Of a DNA stretch of 64,000 bases, positions 21,370 through 30,769 are shown one piece after another. This DNA comes from Rummeliibacillus suwonensis (lineage in GTDB: Bacteria > Bacillota > Bacilli > Bacillales_A > Planococcaceae). The stretch spans positions 1-64,000 of the forward strand of contig NZ_VCBL01000001.1 of NCBI RefSeq assembly GCF_007896435.1, read 5' to 3'. The position numbers and the translations under genes are program-made. The notes beneath the pieces were generated by a model that saw only the letters and a program-made list of their open reading frames with translations, was not told the origin of the DNA and made no database searches. Each line of letters starts with the position of its first letter. Position 1 is the first letter of the stretch.

Positions 21370-22785
21370 ATGGAGCAAATAGAATTAGATAAATCGTTAA
21401 AAACAAGACATATTACGATGATCTCCATTGGTGGGATCATTGGTACAGGGTTATTCATTGGTACAGGTAAAAATATCATGTCAACTGGGCCAGCAACGAT
21501 TATTTCATATTTTTTGGCGTGTATGATTATTGTATTTATCATGCGTATGCTTGGTGAAATGGCTTCAACCAAACCTGAAAATGGTTCGTTTGCTGCCTAT
21601 TCAGGTCGCTTTATTGGGCCATGGGCAGGATTTACAGTGGGATGGTTATATTGGATAAGCTGGGTGTTCATTGTAGGTTTAGAGGCAGCAGTCATTGGTG
21701 GGATTTTTAATTCTTGGTTCCCGATGGTGCCAGTATGGGTAGGTAGTGTGGGGATCACAGTCATCTTAACGGGTTTAAACTTGTATTCTGTTAAGACATT
21801 TGGTGAGTTCGAGTATTGGCTAGCATTTATTAAAGTAAGTGCGATTATCCTATTCTTGATTGTCGGTGTGACGATGATTTTAGGTATTAATCCTAACTTC
21901 GAGTACAAAGGCCTAGGATTCATCTCAGATGCGGGTGGCTTTGCTCCGAAAGGGATACTACCCATTTTCACTGGGATTGTCTTTGTTATTTTCTCTATCT
22001 CTGGCGCTGAAGTAGCTGCAATCGCTGCAGGTGAATCTGAAAATCCGAAACGGAATATCGTTCGGGCCATTAACAATGTGGTTTATCGTTTAGGTTTATT
22101 CTTCGTTGGTTCCGTATTAATCATGATCATGATTATACCTTGGAATGATACGAAAGCATTAGCAGCGCCCTATGCGAACATTTTGAAAATGGCTGGTTTC
22201 CCGTTGGCAGGTGAAGTGATGCAATTTGTTATTTTTGTATCTCTGATCTCAGTTATGAACTCGGCTCTCTTTACAAGTTCCCGTATGCTTTTAGGGATGG
22301 CAGAAAAAGGTGATGCACCAGCTATATTTAAACATGTTTCCAAACGAAATGCGCCGACTTGGGCGATTTTGGGTAGCACAATTGTTGCTTATATATGCGC
22401 GATCTTATATTTCTTATCTCCAGATGTCATTTTTTATTTCTTAGGAAATGCAGTAGGCGCATTAATGATCATTGTTTATATCTTTATCGCAATTGCTCAT
22501 ATTCGTTTCCGAAGAGAATACGAGCGTACACAAACAGAGCCATTAGCCATTAAAATGTGGTTGTTCCCTTACTTAACTTATTTGACAATTGCCGTACTTT
22601 TAGGGGTGTATGTTTGCCAAATATTTATTCCATCGTTACGGGCACAATTTTATCTAAGTACAGCATTTTTTATAATTACTATCGCTGTATTCTTCTTTAA
22701 AGACAAAAAAATCAAGGCGTATCAACTGGGTAATCCCTATCAACATGCAGATGTGGATAATGGGACAAAAAGTCAAAATATGTGA
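21370..22785 (+). CDS. gabP: GABA/amino-acid permease
   Basis: 471 residues, amino acid-polyamine-organocation (AAT) family, with 12 hydrophobic segments. The N terminus has the family signature HITMISIGGIIGTGLFIGTG for substrate binding, followed by STGPATIISYF and GEMAS. ATG 21370 has GGAGGTGG at 21357-21364. In Bacillus GabP brings gamma-aminobutyrate into the cell. Its place between gabR and gabTD supports that substrate over other amino acids, though the family also carries proline and related compounds. A separate promoter is likely because gabT has its own regulator site. Confidence 0.85.
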   Translation: MEQIELDKSLKTRHITMISIGGIIGTGLFIGTGKNIMSTGPATIISYFLACMIIVFIMRMLGEMASTKPENGSFAAYSGRFIGPWAGFTVGWLYWISWVFIVGLEAAVIGGIFNSWFPMVPVWVGSVGITVILTGLNLYSVKTFGEFEYWLAFIKVSAIILFLIVGVTMILGINPNFEYKGLGFISDAGGFAPKGILPIFTGIVFVIFSISGAEVAAIAAGESENPKRNIVRAINNVVYRLGLFFVGSVLIMIMIIPWNDTKALAAPYANILKMAGFPLAGEVMQFVIFVSLISVMNSALFTSSRMLLGMAEKGDAPAIFKHVSKRNAPTWAILGSTIVAYICAILYFLSPDVIFYFLGNAVGALMIIVYIFIAIAHIRFRREYERTQTEPLAIKMWLFPYLTYLTIAVLLGVYVCQIFIPSLRAQFYLSTAFFIITIAVFFFKDKKIKAYQLGNPYQHADVDNGTKSQNM

Positions 22786-22945
22786 TCAAATAGGGTCCCG
22801 CATTCATTAGCGGAAGTAGGTCTACGACAAGCTGCAAGGAGCGGATCACATGTCTGTCAAAAAGTTGGTTGGACAACTAACATAGAGTGAATATCAAGGA
22901 AACCGAGGCTTTGTGTGATATTTTGCTATATCAAATGAATTTATC

Positions 22946-22974
22946 TGGTACCTAAAAAAATTAAAATTTGGTTC
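22946..22974 (+). promoter_or_regulatory. putative GabR site upstream of gabT
   Basis: Direct half-sites TGGTACC (22946-22952) and TGGTTC (22969-22974), 23 bp apart, about 60 bp before the gabT start and duplicated next to gabR. Proposed as the activator site by analogy to B. subtilis. Confidence 0.5.
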
Positions 22975-23035
22975 TTTTATTTTCACCAGATGGTGCCATA
23001 ATTTTCTGTAAATACAAAACAAGGAGGAAATGAAA

Positions 23036-24340
23036 ATGAAAGTAACGACTAAAACCGAGGAATTATTAGAAAAACGACAAAAATATGTTGTTCGCGCAGT
23101 AAGCAATGGGTCATTAAATTTTGCAAAAGAAGCAAAAGGAGCTACAATTATTGATATCGAAGGAAATGAATGGATTGACTTTGCGGCGGGGATTGGAATG
23201 ATCAATGTAGGTCATAGTCATCCAAAAGTAGTAGAGGCTGTAAAAGCACAGGTGGATCGCATCATTCATCCTAGCTTCAATGTCGTCATGTATGAAAACT
23301 ATGTAGAACTGGCAGAAAAGCTTTGTGAAGTTACACCAGGGACACATGATAAACAAGTCATTCTTCTTAACTCTGGTGCTGAAGCTGTAGAAAATGCTGT
23401 GAAAATTGCCCGTCGCTATACGAAAAAATCAGGCGTCGTAGCCTTCACACGTGGCTATCATGGTCGTACCAATTTAACAATGGCTATGACCAGTAAGGTG
23501 AAACCATACAAAGAAGGTTTTGGACCATTCGCTCCAGAAGTTTACAAAGCGCCATACCCTTATTTATATCAAAAACCAGCCGGTGAAACAGAAGAAGAAT
23601 ATGTAGATCGTATCATCGCAGAATTTAAGGACTTTTTCATCTCAACAGTGTCTCCTGAAATGGTTGCTTGTGTCGTAATGGAACCAGTACAAGGCGAAGG
23701 GGGTTTCATCATACCTCCGAAAAAATTTGTACAAGAGGTCGTGAAATTCTGTAATGAAAACAATATTGTTTTTATAGCGGATGAAATTCAAACAGGCTTT
23801 GGACGTACAGGTACATTATTTGCCATTGAACATTTTGATGTGGTGCCAGATTTAATCACTGTATCCAAATCATTAGCAGCGGGTATGCCACTATCCGGTG
23901 TCATTGGACGTAAAGAAATCATGGATGCTTCAGGGCCAGGGGAATTAGGCGGTACTTACAGTGGTAGTCCAACAGCCAATGCAGCAGCGTTAGCGGTCAT
24001 CGATATTATGAAAGAGGAAAAATTACCAGAGCGCGCTGAAATAGTTGGGCAAAAAATTGAAAATAAATTAAAAGAACTGCAAACAAAATATCCTGAAATC
24101 GGGAATATCCGTCGTTTAGGTGCGATGGTAGCGATGGAAATCGTCAAAGATCCAACGACACGTGAGGCAGATAAATACCGAGTAACAGATATTACTAGTT
24201 ACGCAAATCAACATGGATTATTATTATTAACAGCTGGTATTAAAGGGAATGTGATTCGCTTTTTACCACCGCTCGTTATCACAGATGAAGAATTAGCAAA
24301 AGGCTTTGCTATTTTAGAAGACGCTTTTGCGAATAGCTAA
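23036..24340 (+). CDS. gabT: 4-aminobutyrate aminotransferase
   Basis: 434 residues from ATG 23036; ATG 23030 is too close to AGGAGG (23022-23027). Class III PLP aminotransferase that transfers the amino group of GABA to 2-oxoglutarate, giving succinate semialdehyde. Visible features: the [16 protein letters not shown] phosphate-binding segment, the GYHGRT motif, [13 protein letters not shown] with the Asp that contacts the PLP ring, and the Schiff-base Lys278 in [12 protein letters not shown]. Length is typical. It is followed after 14 bp by gabD, so the two steps of GABA breakdown are cotranscribed. Confidence 0.95.
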   Translation: MKVTTKTEELLEKRQKYVVRAVSNGSLNFAKEAKGATIIDIEGNEWIDFAAGIGMINVGHSHPKVVEAVKAQVDRIIHPSFNVVMYENYVELAEKLCEVTPGTHDKQVILLNSGAEAVENAVKIARRYTKKSGVVAFTRGYHGRTNLTMAMTSKVKPYKEGFGPFAPEVYKAPYPYLYQKPAGETEEEYVDRIIAEFKDFFISTVSPEMVACVVMEPVQGEGGFIIPPKKFVQEVVKFCNENNIVFIADEIQTGFGRTGTLFAIEHFDVVPDLITVSKSLAAGMPLSGVIGRKEIMDASGPGELGGTYSGSPTANAAALAVIDIMKEEKLPERAEIVGQKIENKLKELQTKYPEIGNIRRLGAMVAMEIVKDPTTREADKYRVTDITSYANQHGLLLLTAGIKGNVIRFLPPLVITDEELAKGFAILEDAFANS

Positions 24341-24354
24341 GGAGGAAATCGGCA

Positions 24355-25740
24355 ATGTCTACATTCGTAGTAACCAACCCGGCAACAGGTGAAAATTTAC
24401 AAGAAGTAACTGTTTCAAGCAATGAGGAAGTTCTTGCTGCACTTAAAGCAGGTCATAGTGCTTTTAAAACATGGTCCAAAGTAAATGCACATAAACGTTC
24501 AACACTGTTATCCAAATGGGCCGATTTAGTGCGTGCACACCGCGATGAAATCGGTGAATTGATCACACGTGAAAATGGTAAGCCGCTTGCGGAAGGAATC
24601 GGGGAAGTTGATTATGCTGCAAGTTATATCGATTGGTACGCTGAAGAAGCAAAACGTGTTTATGGTCGTACGATTCCGGGACATCAAGAATCCAAACGTT
24701 TACTAGTGATTAAGCAACCGATAGGGCAGGTAGCAGCAATTACCCCTTGGAATTTCCCAGCAGCGATGATGACAAGAAAAGCTGCTCCGGCACTTGCAGC
24801 GGGCTGTACATTTATTGTGAAGCCAGCAGAGGAAACACCCCTTACAACAATTCGTTTGATCGAATTGGCACATGAAGGAGGTATCCCAAAGGATGTTGTA
24901 CAATGTGTCAATGGTGATGGTCCTCGCATCGGCAAATTATTTACAGATAGCCCTTATGTACGCAAAATTACATTTACAGGATCAACGCCAGTTGGCAAGG
25001 AACTTTTGCGAAATTGCGCGGATACGATGAAACATGCGACGATGGAACTTGGTGGTCATGCACCTTTCATCGTTGCAGAGGATGCAGACCTTGACCTAGC
25101 TGTACAACAAGCTATTAACGCCAAATTCCGTAATGCCGGTCAAACCTGTGTTTGCCCGAATCGTCTACTTGTGCAAGATCGAGTGGTCGACGCGTTCACA
25201 GAAAAATTTGTAGTAGCAGTGAAACAATTAAAATTAGGAAACGGGTTAGATGAGGGTGTAACAGTAGGTCCCATTATTAATAAAAAGGGATTCGATAAAA
25301 TCGTTCAACAGTTGAAAGATGCTGTATCCAAAGGTGCAGATATTGCGTGTGGAAATGAATATGATTATGACGATGAAAAGGGATATTATTTCGTTCAACC
25401 AACAGTTATTACAGGTGTAAATGATACAATGAGAATCATGCAGGAAGAAACATTTGGACCTGTAGCACCCATTATACGGTTCCATACATTAGAGGAAGCA
25501 GTGGAGATTGCCAATAGCACACCATACGGTTTAGCAGCATATTTCTTTACAGAAAGCTACAAAACGGGCGTTTACTTAAGCGAAAATCTTGAATTCGGTA
25601 TTGTAGGATGGAACGACGGTGCGCCATCTGGAGCGCATATCCCATTTGGCGGTATGAAGGAAAGCGGCATCGGACGTGAAGGCGGCTTGGAAGGGATCGA
25701 ACCATACCTAGAAACAAAATATATTTCTACAAAAATATGA
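24355..25740 (+). CDS. gabD: succinate-semialdehyde dehydrogenase (NAD(P)+)
   Basis: 461 residues, aldehyde dehydrogenase superfamily. It oxidises succinate semialdehyde from GabT to succinate for the TCA cycle. The cofactor domain has [20 protein letters not shown] and FTGSTPVGK; the general base Glu231 is in MELGGHAPF and the nucleophile Cys265 in [11 protein letters not shown]. The Arg/Ser pattern around the active site cannot be judged by eye, so NADP+ versus NAD+ is open. AAGGAGGAAATC precedes the ATG. It is slightly shorter than E. coli GabD but complete. Confidence 0.93.
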   Translation: MSTFVVTNPATGENLQEVTVSSNEEVLAALKAGHSAFKTWSKVNAHKRSTLLSKWADLVRAHRDEIGELITRENGKPLAEGIGEVDYAASYIDWYAEEAKRVYGRTIPGHQESKRLLVIKQPIGQVAAITPWNFPAAMMTRKAAPALAAGCTFIVKPAEETPLTTIRLIELAHEGGIPKDVVQCVNGDGPRIGKLFTDSPYVRKITFTGSTPVGKELLRNCADTMKHATMELGGHAPFIVAEDADLDLAVQQAINAKFRNAGQTCVCPNRLLVQDRVVDAFTEKFVVAVKQLKLGNGLDEGVTVGPIINKKGFDKIVQQLKDAVSKGADIACGNEYDYDDEKGYYFVQPTVITGVNDTMRIMQEETFGPVAPIIRFHTLEEAVEIANSTPYGLAAYFFTESYKTGVYLSENLEFGIVGWNDGAPSGAHIPFGGMKESGIGREGGLEGIEPYLETKYISTKI

Positions 25741-26177
25741 TGAATAGACAGAGTTAAATTTTATCCCGCATTAGGTAAAAGAGATCGAATGGAAAATATT
25801 ATTTCGCTCCTTCATTTGCTATCTGATATTAAAATGGGCTTTCAATTGATAGCTCACAGATGATATGGATATAACAAATGAATGCACATAAAGAAACTGG
25901 TCTTTAAATTAGCAGCTATTAGTGAAGTACAAAAACGCTTTTTTATCGGTCTTCCAGAAATTAAGGTAACAAGTTAAACATAAAAGAAGGTACTCATTAT
26001 TGGGTAACCTTCTTTTTTAATCCTCATTAGTTGCGAATAATACAGTTTTGGCTCCATTAACTTTCTTCAGAATTTGAAACCTTATGCCTATCTAACTCGT
26101 AGAAAAAACAAAAGAGTATTGAGAAGCCGGTACAATGCATAGCATTTTTAAATAAAAAGCAGAAAAGAGTGGATCTG
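25741..26177 (+). other. gene-free stretch after gabD with a terminator
   Basis: No gene. A terminator-like hairpin (AGAAGGTAC and GTAACCTTCT followed by T5) lies at about 25984-26018. The rest is AT-rich and unrecognised. Confidence 0.5.
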
Positions 26178-27155
26178 ATGGATAATAAAGCGTATATAGA
26201 GTTGTTACAGGAAAATTATGATAAAGTTGTTAATGGTTTAAGTTGGACGGTAGATAAACGGATTATTTTAATGCTTGCGAGCCACTATAGTGCAGCGGGA
26301 AAAACGTTTTCCTTTACATCCTTTGATGAAATCGTTAAAGAAATCAAGAGTCAAACAAGCTGGTTCTCAACTTTACGTACAAGTAGCAGTCTTCTTTATG
26401 GTGTGGCTATGCTGCTAGATGGCAAAAAAGAGCCACAGCAGGCAGTAACCGAATTGATCGAAAATGAAGAAATTCTTAAACAAGCGAAATTCAAACGTTC
26501 TGTATATAGCTATATTTCCGCCCTTTTCTTAACAGATGATCCCGCACAAAAACAAACACATGCTGAAAGTGCGAGAAAATTGTATAATGCTATTCGCAAA
26601 CATCATCCTTTCCTTACATCCTATGAAGATATGCCATATTCTGTTTTATTAAGTAAAGAGGATGAAAAGTTAGAACATCGTGCACAAACGATGAATCGTT
26701 ATTACACCGAATTACGAAAACATCATTTTGTGTTGGGGAATCAGTTGCAATGGCTTTCTCAAATTTTAACTTTTCCAAGTGCTGATTATGTGGAAAAAAT
26801 GGTGCCTTATGTTGTTCAAATCCGAGATGAATTCGTACAAAGAAACGTTAAAGTGAAACAAGAGCATTACCCTCTATTCGGTTTTTTAGCTGTGGCAGGC
26901 GCAAAGACAGAGCATATCGACCAAATTGTAGCTCTTTACGAAGTGTTAACAGAAGTGAAACGATTCCGTTGGTATAAGAGTATGGTGCTTCATATGGCTT
27001 TGCAAAAAGTTCTTCACGAACTTGCCCATTTAGACGATTCATTGGATATGAGTATGATCACCAATTTAGAAATGTTGATTCAAGCGGAGCAAGCGTTGGT
27101 GACGACTACGACCTTAGCAGCAGTGGCAGCTGCATCGAACACATCCGGTGAATAA
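26178..27155 (+). CDS. DUF4003 family protein
   Basis: 325 residues from ATG 26178 (a GTG at 26169 is an alternative). Soluble, almost wholly helical. It shows the pattern of the Bacillales DUF4003 family: an N-terminal LQENYDKVVNGLSWTVDKRI, the middle SYISALFLTDD, and a tail with a run of Thr and Ala (VTTTTLAAVAAAS). Function is unknown; the family occurs widely in Bacillus and Lysinibacillus as single genes. It stands alone between two terminator-bearing gaps. The family call is from pattern memory. Confidence 0.7.
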   Translation: MDNKAYIELLQENYDKVVNGLSWTVDKRIILMLASHYSAAGKTFSFTSFDEIVKEIKSQTSWFSTLRTSSSLLYGVAMLLDGKKEPQQAVTELIENEEILKQAKFKRSVYSYISALFLTDDPAQKQTHAESARKLYNAIRKHHPFLTSYEDMPYSVLLSKEDEKLEHRAQTMNRYYTELRKHHFVLGNQLQWLSQILTFPSADYVEKMVPYVVQIRDEFVQRNVKVKQEHYPLFGFLAVAGAKTEHIDQIVALYEVLTEVKRFRWYKSMVLHMALQKVLHELAHLDDSLDMSMITNLEMLIQAEQALVTTTTLAAVAAASNTSGE

Positions 27156-27382
27156 TAGAATAGAAGGGTAGGCCTTTAAGATTCAAGCTTTTCTCCCGTG
27201 AAATCTGAATAAGCTTCACTGAGTGGGCACAGCGCATATTTTTCGAGGAATCGCCGTTCACACTCTGTAACAATCAAAATGGCTCATTATTCAATTTTCA
27301 GATTTACAGATTCAACTGATAAAATAATCTCAAACCAATAATAAGGAAGTGTCTTAGTGTTAAAAAAATCTTCTTATTAGGA

Positions 27383-27739
27383 ATGAATACTTTAGTAACT
27401 TTTACATTACTTGCCGCTTGTAGTAATGATGGAGGAGAAACAATAACTAGCAGTAAACCAACTGCTCAAGAAGTATTAAAAGAAGAACCAAATGCTGACA
27501 TTATTCAAATCAATGGCACGATTTATAAAACAAATATTAAAAGAGTAGATGATCTTAAGGTTACGAAAGATAAAGAAATTGCGATCATTCAAAAAACTTC
27601 AAAGAAGGACATCAAAGATGGAACGGCCTCAAAATTACCGGTAAAAACAAAAATTTTTTCAACTAAAGAACAAAATGATGTAGTGATCGCAGAGATAAAT
27701 GGAAAAATAAAAAAGTATATCGCCTTAGCAGAAGGATAA
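27383..27739 (+). CDS. small lipoprotein, probably frameshifted at its 5' end
   Basis: The open frame from ATG 27383 gives 118 residues with a lipobox LLAAC near the start. The expected signal peptide begins further upstream: in this same frame the codons before the ATG read VKKIFLLG, but they have no start codon. A good start, GTG 27357, lies seven bases after AAGGAAG in another frame, separated by a run of seven A. With eight A the product would be MLKKIFLLGMNTLVTFTLLA followed by AC. The mature part (about 95 residues) is charged and strand-rich and has no recognised family. Frameshift, phase variation or sequencing error remain possible. Confidence 0.6.
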   Translation: MNTLVTFTLLAACSNDGGETITSSKPTAQEVLKEEPNADIIQINGTIYKTNIKRVDDLKVTKDKEIAIIQKTSKKDIKDGTASKLPVKTKIFSTKEQNDVVIAEINGKIKKYIALAEG

Positions 27740-28779
27740 AAACAACCATTTTTCATTTTTTGAAATCTCAACTTTCGGATATTAAAAAATTTAATGAATC
27801 TTTAACTCGGTAAAAGCTTAAAATAATTGGATAATTTGACTTATAAATATTTTTATAAAAATATAATTATTTTTAACTGCTTTTAATACTTTATTTGACA
27901 TTATTTGATTCATTGTAAGTGCTAATTCTCATAATTATCCTTCTCTCCTCATTTGAATTTCTAATAAATATCATTTTTTTACTTAGAAGAAAAGCACCTC
28001 CAAATCTTTTTTCTTACTTTCATTTCCGTTTTATTTAAAAGCTTTTTGAAAAATAAAGTTAGCCCAAATCAAAATAATCTTATCAAAATATCAACTAAAA
28101 TAATTATTTTTAAATAATAACGGCCGGGAATAAAACAATATTGTTGAGCCTGCATTAACAGATAGAAGATCCTCATATTAAGATTTAAGTAAACTCTCAT
28201 ATGTGATTGCTTCCAACCTATACATATAAATTATTCATATAGAAAAAGCAGCAGTAATAGATTAACTGCCTGTAGAAACCCGATTTATTAACTAAAAAAA
28301 CAGGAAGCTGAAGGTGAACTCTACATCCTTATTATAGGTATGACGACTAGGTAATTAGGTTTGATATTGAACGTAATCATGAAAAATCTTATATTTCTCC
28401 CTCATTTTATAGACACTCGCTGTGGATTGCTTAAGTCTTCGAAAATGAATCTTTGGGAGAGGTCACTCAAGAAAGTCTATTCAATGTACCGCGAAAAAAT
28501 AAACAATCTGTAGCAGAAATCACAGTATGTTTTTGGATGAAATTGTATAATAACTATGCCTCATCTTTATATCAAAAATAAATTTTAATGTTATTTTTTT
28601 ATTTAAAATATTATTTTGAAATAATTAAATAGAAAGAAATCACGAATGAAATATATGTGAAATTTTTGTGTGGATGATGTTACAATATTGTGAATTCCTT
28701 ATAAAGTCTTGAAAAGGCTGTAATGATTTGTAAAAATGGAATGGTAATAATTTGATTGAATTGAAAGGAGGCGGAAAAT
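27740..28779 (+). other. AT-rich 1-kb gene-free stretch
   Basis: No frame with coding character on either strand. Very AT-rich, with scattered short T runs. GAAAGGAGGCGG at its end serves the next gene, and TTGAAA with AAAAAT at 17 bp (about 28710-28738) is a possible promoter. The large gap before a surface-protein gene would allow long-range regulation, but I see no defined site. Confidence 0.4.
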
Positions 28780-30741
28780 GTGAAAAGTTATCAGAAATTT
28801 TTTGCTTATCTACTATCTGCATCAGTTATATTTGCAATGCCAACGATGGCCCAAGCGGCTGAATCGGGAGATACAACTGGAGGATCGGCCTCTGATTCTT
28901 CACTCCAAGAAACAAATGCTTTAGAAGAAACGGCAATTGATCAAAATCTTAACGATTTCAATAATCTTGAAGCTTCTAATAATCTTGATGAGCAGACTGC
29001 TGTAGAAGAAAATCAACAAGACTCAGAAACTAGTCAAGAGGCGACTTTAGTAACAACTGAATCTAGTGAAACAGCAAAAGAAAATGAGATCCAATCCAAC
29101 AAAGATGAAGCGCTTTCAACAGCAATAGCTGAGTCTAATGAAACAATAAAGGAAAATGAAGTTCAATCCAATAATGATGAAATAACTTCAGCTAGTGATG
29201 TAAACGCTGAATCAAACCCGAAGATAGATGAACAAGAAATTGCTAACAAGCAATCTTCTAAAGAAGAGGGTGTATTAGCAGCCGCTAATCAACCAGAACA
29301 AGAATCTGTTGTTGTACAAAACGACCGAAAACAATTACCACTTAGTATTCGTTTATTGGGAGATAGCAATTCCACTCAATCTTCAAAAGGTTTAGCATCA
29401 AATTTATTAAGCATAGGATTGAATTTACCTGTTATAGGGAATATCAGTTTGAACCTTCTTTCAACATCAACAATCGTTTCTAAGACGGGTCATACTTATG
29501 TCGTACCTACTGGATTATTAGGTATTGGTATTACAAATTCATTATTATTAGGTAATTTAAATCTTGGCGTTTTAGCAGGTAATATACAAGATAATAACAA
29601 CTTTCAAGGCGGAATTGTAACATTAGATACCGATAACTTATTGGGTAAAACACATTTGGGTATTATTGAAAACAATAAATCGACTACTAACGATGAACAA
29701 AGCTTTCAAACAGGTTTATTACTTGGGGATTTGAAAGATACACTACTTGGGGACGCTCATATCGGTGTTGCAGAATTAAATACCCATACAACTGCTGAAA
29801 GCAATTCTGTTCAATCTGGATTACTATTGGGAGATCTCCATAATTCTTTACTAGGAGATCAACATGTTGGTGTGGGAGAATACCGTCAAACGGAAACGGC
29901 TGACAGTAAAGAAATCACAGCAGGATTAATTCTTGTAGATTCAGAAAATACGCCAGTAGGAGATTATCATGTTGGTGTAGGCGAATACCATCAAACAGAA
30001 ACAGCTGATGGTAAAGAAATCACAACAGGCCTAATTATCGTAGATTCAAAAGATGCATCAGATGGAGATGATCAAGCTGGTGAAGAAGAACATGATCAAT
30101 CCCAAACGGATGATAATTCTGATAAAAACGATGAAGGCGTAACGAAAGATAATGGAAAAACAAGTGATTTACCTACTACTTCAACAGAACCAATTAACAC
30201 TGTACCCCCAACTATAAATCCAAATGGCAATGATAAGTCAGAAAATGTTACAGAACCATTCCTTGATGGTCCAGATGCATCAGGTCAAAATGCATCAAGT
30301 CAAGATTTAGTTGCAAGTACAAAAGATTTAAGTTCAAGTGTAAGTGAAAAAGTAGAAAATCAAAAAGAAAGTACGCTTGTTCAAACGATCAAAGAGTTGA
30401 TCAAAGCTGGAAACAGCACAATATTAAATGAAGAGTTAGCTGGATTGTATGATAAAGATGTACAAAATATATTCACAAAAGATAATCAAGCGAACAATTC
30501 TTTAGCTGTTACATCTTATTCAAGCACAACAGTTTCGAGCGGTGGTCCGTCATCAGGACCTGGAGCCGCAAGTTCTTCCGTTTCTAACTCAGATTCTATA
30601 CCAAGTTATCTTTCTTCTGAAAGATTTAATCTAGAGGTGGAAAATTATTTAGGTAGTTCCATTGTAAAAAAACTAGCAGATCAGTGGAAAGGCGATCCTT
30701 TAATAGAACCGCCAAAATCTTCTTTCTTCTTAAACGCATAA
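28780..30741 (+). CDS. secreted repeat protein, partner of the LPXTG protein
   Basis: 653 residues from GTG 28780 with GAAAGGAGG upstream. A signal peptide (about 1-27, ending TMAQAAE) is followed by an acidic Ser/Glu/Asn-rich stalk (about 28-180). The central region (about 185-425) has strand-rich repeats with the recurring core LLGDxHxGVxE every 35-45 residues (LLGDAHIGVAE, LLGDQHVGVGE, VGDYHVGVGEYHQTETAD). An acidic linker and Ser-rich C terminus follow. There is no LPXTG motif, membrane anchor or known cell-wall domain. The same core occurs in the next, anchored protein, so the two may assemble together at the cell surface. Function unknown. Confidence 0.8.
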   Translation: MKSYQKFFAYLLSASVIFAMPTMAQAAESGDTTGGSASDSSLQETNALEETAIDQNLNDFNNLEASNNLDEQTAVEENQQDSETSQEATLVTTESSETAKENEIQSNKDEALSTAIAESNETIKENEVQSNNDEITSASDVNAESNPKIDEQEIANKQSSKEEGVLAAANQPEQESVVVQNDRKQLPLSIRLLGDSNSTQSSKGLASNLLSIGLNLPVIGNISLNLLSTSTIVSKTGHTYVVPTGLLGIGITNSLLLGNLNLGVLAGNIQDNNNFQGGIVTLDTDNLLGKTHLGIIENNKSTTNDEQSFQTGLLLGDLKDTLLGDAHIGVAELNTHTTAESNSVQSGLLLGDLHNSLLGDQHVGVGEYRQTETADSKEITAGLILVDSENTPVGDYHVGVGEYHQTETADGKEITTGLIIVDSKDASDGDDQAGEEEHDQSQTDDNSDKNDEGVTKDNGKTSDLPTTSTEPINTVPPTINPNGNDKSENVTEPFLDGPDASGQNASSQDLVASTKDLSSSVSEKVENQKESTLVQTIKELIKAGNSTILNEELAGLYDKDVQNIFTKDNQANNSLAVTSYSSTTVSSGGPSSGPGAASSSVSNSDSIPSYLSSERFNLEVENYLGSSIVKKLADQWKGDPLIEPPKSSFFLNA

Positions 30742-30769
30742 AAAAATATTAAGAAGAAGGAGATTTATA

